Positions 59,781 through 64,000 of a stretch of DNA of 64,000 bases are shown piece by piece. Position 1 is the stretch's first letter; every line of letters starts with the position of its first letter. Under the pieces are notes generated by a model. That model had not been told where the DNA came from and did not search any database. It saw nothing but the letters and a program-made list of their open reading frames with translations. Location of the stretch: the NCBI GenBank assembly GCA_934725105.1, contig CAKVBD010000009.1, forward strand, positions 4,123-68,122. The letters are read 5' to 3'. Position numbers and translations under genes: made by a program. This stretch comes from an uncultured Bulleidia sp. Lineage in GTDB: Bacteria; Bacillota_I; Bacilli_A; Erysipelotrichales; Erysipelotrichaceae.

Positions 59781-61301
59781 ATGTCAAACATTAATGTAGA
59801 ACCTTATATTGCTGACGAAGATTATAACAATCCAGCGATGGTAACTGACTTTTATGAATTCACAATGGCAAACTGCCTGTTCCAGCACGGCTTTAAAGAC
59901 AAGATCATGGTTTTTGACATGTTCTTTCGAAGAAACCCAGATAATCAAGGATACAGTATTTCCTGCGGTCAGCATGCTTTAGTGAAATTTTTAAGAGAAT
60001 ATCACTTTACAGAAAAAGATCTTGTATATTTAAGAACAAAGGGAATGAGTGAAGAATTCCTTAACTATCTAAGAACATACAAATGGAAGGGTGATATGTA
60101 TGCTTTCAAGGAAGGTCTTGTATGCTATCCACAGGTACCAATGGTACGTATTGAATGCGATATGGTTGGTGCAATCTTAATTGAAACATATCTTTTACAG
60201 ACAATGAACTTCCATTCACTGATTGCGACTAAAGCAACAAAGATTTCAGGCCTTTCAACGCATACACCAAGAAATGTTATGGAATTTGGTACACGTAGAG
60301 CACAGGGACAGTCCGCTGGCGATAATGGTGCGTATGCCGCAATTCTAGGTGGATGCATTGGTACAGCAAACTGCCTGGCAGAAATGAAATACGGACCAGA
60401 TGTTAAGGCTGTAGGTACAATTGCACACTCTTTCATTGAATTCTATGAAAATGAATTTGAAGCATTCAAAGCATATGCAGATACATATCCAGAAAACGTA
60501 TCTCTACTATTAGATACATACAATATTCTAGAAAGTGGTTTACCAAACCTCATTAAGATTGATGACTATCTTATTGAAAAATATCCGAATGATCCAAACA
60601 AGAGAGTCAAGAGTGCACGTATTGACTCAGGAGACCTTGCTAGAGGATATAAGAGACTTAGAAAGAGACTGGATGAAGCTGGAAAGCCTTATGTAAAGCT
60701 TGTAGCATCTAATTCCTTAGATGAAAATACAATGGCAGATATGGAATTGTATGAAGGTGCACGCTTTGATTCCTATGGTGTTGGTGAAAAGCTGATTACT
60801 TCTTCTTCTTCACCTGTATTTGGCGGTGTATATAAGCTGGTTGCGGTCAAAGAAGAGGATGGTACATATTCTCCTAGAATGAAGTGTTCTGATTCTGCTT
60901 CAAAGGCAATTATTCCAGGTAAGTTAATGGCTTGGCGTATCTATGATGAAGAAGGCAAGGGACAGGCAGATATTATTTCTCTTGATGATGAAATCATTGA
61001 AGAGGGAAAAGAAATTACTGTATATGATATGAATCCAGATGCTTTGCATCATTCTAGAAAGATTACACCTCTCAAGGTTGAAAGACTTCTTGTTCCACAT
61101 CTAATCAATGGTGAACTTGCGATGGAACTGCCTTCCATCAAGGAAAAGAAGGAATTCATCAAAGACCAGCTTGAAAATAAAGTTTGGGAAAGTGAACTTC
61201 GTCCAAAGATGCCACATTCACATTATGTAGATCTAACAGAAAAAGTATATGAATTAAGAGAAGCAATGTATAAGAAGTTGCATGGAGGTTCTCTTGATTA
61301 A
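59781..61301 (+). CDS. pncB: Nicotinate phosphoribosyltransferase
   Basis: A 506-residue enzyme joining nicotinate to PRPP to give nicotinate mononucleotide. Motifs seen are AMVTDFYEFTMANCLFQHG at the N-terminus, FGTRRAQG near residue 170 with the catalytic His-containing VGTIAHSFIE after it, LLDTYNILESGLPN, and ARIDSGDLA. The start is the ATG at 59781 after AGGAGG; the frame is open upstream into pncA. It ends inside the nadD start region. Confidence 0.95.
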   Translation: MSNINVEPYIADEDYNNPAMVTDFYEFTMANCLFQHGFKDKIMVFDMFFRRNPDNQGYSISCGQHALVKFLREYHFTEKDLVYLRTKGMSEEFLNYLRTYKWKGDMYAFKEGLVCYPQVPMVRIECDMVGAILIETYLLQTMNFHSLIATKATKISGLSTHTPRNVMEFGTRRAQGQSAGDNGAYAAILGGCIGTANCLAEMKYGPDVKAVGTIAHSFIEFYENEFEAFKAYADTYPENVSLLLDTYNILESGLPNLIKIDDYLIEKYPNDPNKRVKSARIDSGDLARGYKRLRKRLDEAGKPYVKLVASNSLDENTMADMELYEGARFDSYGVGEKLITSSSSPVFGGVYKLVAVKEEDGTYSPRMKCSDSASKAIIPGKLMAWRIYDEEGKGQADIISLDDEIIEEGKEITVYDMNPDALHHSRKITPLKVERLLVPHLINGELAMELPSIKEKKEFIKDQLENKVWESELRPKMPHSHYVDLTEKVYELREAMYKKLHGGSLD

Positions 61302-61914
61302 AGCATTAATGTTTGGGGGAGCATTTAATCCCCCAACAATTGCACATATTCAACTGGCGGAATATGCAAAAAAAATGACAAAGTCTGATGTTGTGATCTT
61401 TGTACCAACAAAAATGACATATATCAAAAATGATCAGCAGAAAGACTTTGCATTTAATGATGAAGTGCGTTATGAAATGCTTCAGAAAATTGCTTCTACA
61501 AGAGAATGGATGCTTGTCAGTGACTTTGAAATCAAAGCAGAAACACAGCCACGTACATATATGACATTGCTGCATCTGAAAGATGAAGGCTATGCATGTA
61601 AACTGTTGTTTGGCAGTGATAAGTTAAAAGAATTAAAGACAGGCTGGATGTATATGAAGGAAATTACGGAACAGTTTGGTATTGTGTGTATGAAAAGAAG
61701 CAATGCTGATTTTCAATCCATCATTGATAACAATCCATATATAAAAAGTATTTCTTCATACATTGAAATGATTGATACGCCAGATGATTTTCAAATGATT
61801 TCTTCTTCCATTGTCAGACATTTGTTTGATGAAGGAAAATATGAAGAGATTGATCAATTGATTCCAGAAGAATTGAATGGATTAAGAAACTATACAAAGG
61901 ATGATACTTTATGA
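61294..61914 (+). CDS. nadD: Nicotinate-nucleotide adenylyltransferase
   Basis: About 206 residues, making nicotinate adenine dinucleotide from the mononucleotide and ATP. The nucleotidyltransferase motif reads GGAFNPPTIAH at about residues 8-18, where the usual first His of H-x-x-H is Thr (a T-x-x-H form), and the second motif ISSSIVRHLF is near residue 168. The start is probably TTG 61294 with GGAGG five bases upstream; an ATG at 61282 lies in frame before that site. It overlaps pncB by eight bases and nadE by four. Confidence 0.88.
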   Translation: MIKALMFGGAFNPPTIAHIQLAEYAKKMTKSDVVIFVPTKMTYIKNDQQKDFAFNDEVRYEMLQKIASTREWMLVSDFEIKAETQPRTYMTLLHLKDEGYACKLLFGSDKLKELKTGWMYMKEITEQFGIVCMKRSNADFQSIIDNNPYIKSISSYIEMIDTPDDFQMISSSIVRHLFDEGKYEEIDQLIPEELNGLRNYTKDDTL

Positions 61915-63854
61915 AAAATAGAATGATCAAAGTTGGAAATGTAGTACCTTCACTAAAGGTTGCAGATGTTTCTTACAACACAGAACAAATCAAACAGGCA
62001 ATCTTAGAACATCAGGATTGTTCTATTTTACTATTCCCAGAGCTATGCATCAGTGGGTATACATGTGCGGACTTATTTGCACATGATGCGCTATTAGAAG
62101 CTAGTAAAAATGCTTTGTCAGAGATTGCTTCTATTGTTGATCAGCAATTGATTGTTGTTGGTGCTGCATTAAAATATCACAATAGTCTATATAACTGTGC
62201 TGTCTATATTTCACAAGGAAAGATCATTGGCATTGTTCCAAAGATCTATATTCCAACATATTCAGAATTCTATGAATCTAGATGGTTTACTTCAGGAAAA
62301 GAAATCAAAGATACATATATTCAATTTGGAAATGATAAAGTTCCTTTTTCTAAAACTTTACTTGTTGAAGATCCACAAAGTGGAGCAGTTGTTGGATGTG
62401 ATATCTGTGAAGATCTATGGGTCGCAGACAAGCCTAGTACACATGCTTGTCTAGCGGGAGCAAATATCATTGTGAATTTAAGTGCATCTGATGAATTGAT
62501 TGGAAAAGAAGACTATCGTAGAAGCATGGTTTCTCAGCAATCCAGTTCTTGTTATTGTGCGTATTGCTATGTTTCAAGTGGTGTGGATGAATCAAGTACG
62601 GATCTCGTTTTCTCTGGTCATTCTATGATTTATGAAAATGGCAAGAAGCTGAAAGATTCTATCTTTATGGAACGTACACATGTTGATTCCGCAATCATTG
62701 ATCTAGATACAATTACATATAACCGTATTCATCAAAATACATTTGAAACGGTAGATGAAGGATATACAAGAGTGGAAGCAAAGATTCCTGCATTGTGTAA
62801 TACAAATGAAATTTCAGTAGATACACTTGTAGAAACACTACAAAAAGAAGACTATTCGATTGCGAAAAATCCATTTGTACCAAAGGATGACAATGAAAGA
62901 AAAGAACGTTGCGAAAAGATTCTCAAGATTCAGGCAAATGGCCTGGCAACACGTGTACGTTCAACACATATTCATAATCTCGTCATTGGTATTTCTGGTG
63001 GATTGGACAGTACATTAGCTTTGCTTGTGGCACATGAAGCAAAGAAAATCGTTCCTGAAATTCATATTATTGGCTATACACTTCCAAACCATGGGAATAC
63101 AACATCTTTAACATATAACAATGCAATCAATTTAATGAAAGCATTGAATGTTGAAGCGAGAGAAGTTGCCATTGGTGAAGGTGTAAAACTACATTTAGAA
63201 GAATTAGGACATGGAAATCAATACAATGGTGAAGGTGATACAACATATGAAAATGCACAGGCAAGATATCGTACATATATCTTGATGGATGCGGCAAATA
63301 TGGAAAATGGCTTAGTTGTTGGTACAGGTGACTTATCTGAACTTGCATTAGGCTGGTGTACGTATAATGGAGATCATATGAGTATGTATGGTGTGAATAC
63401 ATCTGTTCCTAAAACACTTGTACAATACATCTGTAGAACATATGCATATACATGTGATGATGCATTCTTAAAAGAAACATTATTGAGTATTGTAGATACA
63501 CCAATTTCTCCTGAATTAACACCTGCAACTAATGGAAAGATTGCACAGAAAACAGAAGAAAAGATTGGTAAATATGACTTGAATGATTTCTTCTTGTTCT
63601 ATACATTACGTTATGGTTTTACACCTGAAAAGATACTTGCATTTGCATTAGTTGCATATGATACATTAACAAAACAAGAAGTGAAAGATGCGTTGATCCG
63701 TTTCTATAATCGTTTCTTCCATCAGCAGTTTAAGCGTTCTTGTCTGCCGGATGGACCTAAGGTTGGTTCTGTTACGTTGTCTCCTAGAGGTGACTGGAGA
63801 ATGCCTAGTGATGCATCTGTAAATTTGTGGATTGAACAAGTGAAGAATGCGTAA
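61911..63854 (+). CDS. nadE: Glutamine-dependent NAD+ synthetase
   Basis: A 647-residue two-domain enzyme that amidates nicotinate adenine dinucleotide to NAD+. The N-terminal nitrilase-type glutaminase has ILLFPELCISGY (catalytic Glu), a Lys in VPKIYIP, and the nucleophile Cys166 in DICEDLW. The C-terminal synthetase has the PP-loop S-G-G-L-D-S at residues 362-367, GTGDLSELALGW and a NTSVPKTLV segment. Having the glutaminase domain means it can use glutamine instead of ammonia. It is the last gene of the NAD operon, before a terminator. Confidence 0.96.
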   Translation: MKNRMIKVGNVVPSLKVADVSYNTEQIKQAILEHQDCSILLFPELCISGYTCADLFAHDALLEASKNALSEIASIVDQQLIVVGAALKYHNSLYNCAVYISQGKIIGIVPKIYIPTYSEFYESRWFTSGKEIKDTYIQFGNDKVPFSKTLLVEDPQSGAVVGCDICEDLWVADKPSTHACLAGANIIVNLSASDELIGKEDYRRSMVSQQSSSCYCAYCYVSSGVDESSTDLVFSGHSMIYENGKKLKDSIFMERTHVDSAIIDLDTITYNRIHQNTFETVDEGYTRVEAKIPALCNTNEISVDTLVETLQKEDYSIAKNPFVPKDDNERKERCEKILKIQANGLATRVRSTHIHNLVIGISGGLDSTLALLVAHEAKKIVPEIHIIGYTLPNHGNTTSLTYNNAINLMKALNVEAREVAIGEGVKLHLEELGHGNQYNGEGDTTYENAQARYRTYILMDAANMENGLVVGTGDLSELALGWCTYNGDHMSMYGVNTSVPKTLVQYICRTYAYTCDDAFLKETLLSIVDTPISPELTPATNGKIAQKTEEKIGKYDLNDFFLFYTLRYGFTPEKILAFALVAYDTLTKQEVKDALIRFYNRFFHQQFKRSCLPDGPKVGSVTLSPRGDWRMPSDASVNLWIEQVKNA

Positions 63855-63883
63855 ACTAAATAAATAACAAAAATATTTTAAAG

Positions 63884-63924
63884 AACCGTGAAATTTTCTA
63901 TCTTTAGAAATTAGCGGTTTTTTT
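63884..63924 (+). terminator. Terminator after nadE
   Basis: AACCG...AAATTTTC / GAAATT...CGGTT followed by a T run. The last 75 bases of the window hold no feature I can support. Confidence 0.8.
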
Positions 63925-64000
63925 GTAAGCGTCAAATAAATACCGTCTAGATAAAGAAAAACAGGATATGTACTATAGAAGTGTTCTTAATGAACAAATA

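Noticed and set aside
1..64000. CRISPR arrays, prophage or transposons
   Set aside because: No regularly spaced repeats, phage structural genes, integrases or transposases were seen; the FtsK-like gene belongs to a WXG100 locus and not to a conjugative element.

Overview
The window is about 64 kb of AT-rich, gene-dense chromosome from a low-GC Gram-positive bacterium. The gene families fit a Bacillota lineage close to Erysipelotrichia: an HrcA/CIRCE chaperone operon, RNase J, the DnaB/DnaI helicase loaders, class II GalT, FemX-type transferases, an EssC-like type VII secretion ATPase, a lysine riboswitch and an infC leader attenuator. The family-level placement is inference. I see no rRNA, CRISPR array, intact insertion sequence or prophage.

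Layout. 1-4.9 kb: end of purB, a membrane-anchored propeller-like protein, thymidine kinase, a YhhN-family membrane protein, a GNAT acetyltransferase and a DUF1846 protein. 5.0-11.6 kb: a compact type VII (WXG100) secretion locus made of two WXG100 proteins, a large SLH-like/Big_2 lipoprotein, an EssC-like FtsK ATPase and a YukD/EsaB-like ubiquitin-fold protein, followed by an M3 oligopeptidase. 13.4-16.0 kb: a three-gene amino-acid ABC importer read leftward from a lysine riboswitch and terminator. 16.0-22.3 kb: truB, ribF, an RsmF-type methyltransferase, a divergent RelA/SpoT-fold protein, an Asp23 protein, the infC-rpmI-rplT operon with its attenuator, and tRNA-Glu. 22.3-29.6 kb: four FemABX-type genes, gltX and tRNA-Gln. 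29.7-34.4 kb: small membrane proteins, a TetR regulator with a palindromic operator, radC, an AI-2E-type permease and a TroA-like lipoprotein lacking the usual metal ligands. 34.5-39.8 kb: the replication set polA-coaE-dnaB-dnaI. 39.9-48.7 kb: a lipoprotein, pfkA-pyk with a cre-like site, a UlaG-like hydrolase, RNase J, peptide deformylase, an FtsW/RodA protein and rsmD. 48.8-56.1 kb: hrcA-grpE-dnaK-dnaJ-clpB behind two CIRCE-like elements. 56.1-64 kb: galT, a small membrane protein, and an NrtR-type regulator leading pncA-pncB-nadD-nadE.

How the parts work together. The NAD block encodes every step from nicotinamide to NAD+ plus a candidate regulator with a palindrome at its own start site. 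The FemX block sits between tRNA-Glu and gltX/tRNA-Gln; Fem enzymes use aminoacyl-tRNA to build peptidoglycan cross-bridges, so several bridge residues are likely added in turn. The type VII locus is the strongest candidate for something under-described: EsaA, EssA and EssB are not beside it, and an unusual lipoprotein sits between the WXG100 pair and the ATPase. Several genes show an extended -10 promoter placed exactly seven bases from the ATG with no convincing ribosome-binding site, which suggests leaderless mRNAs.
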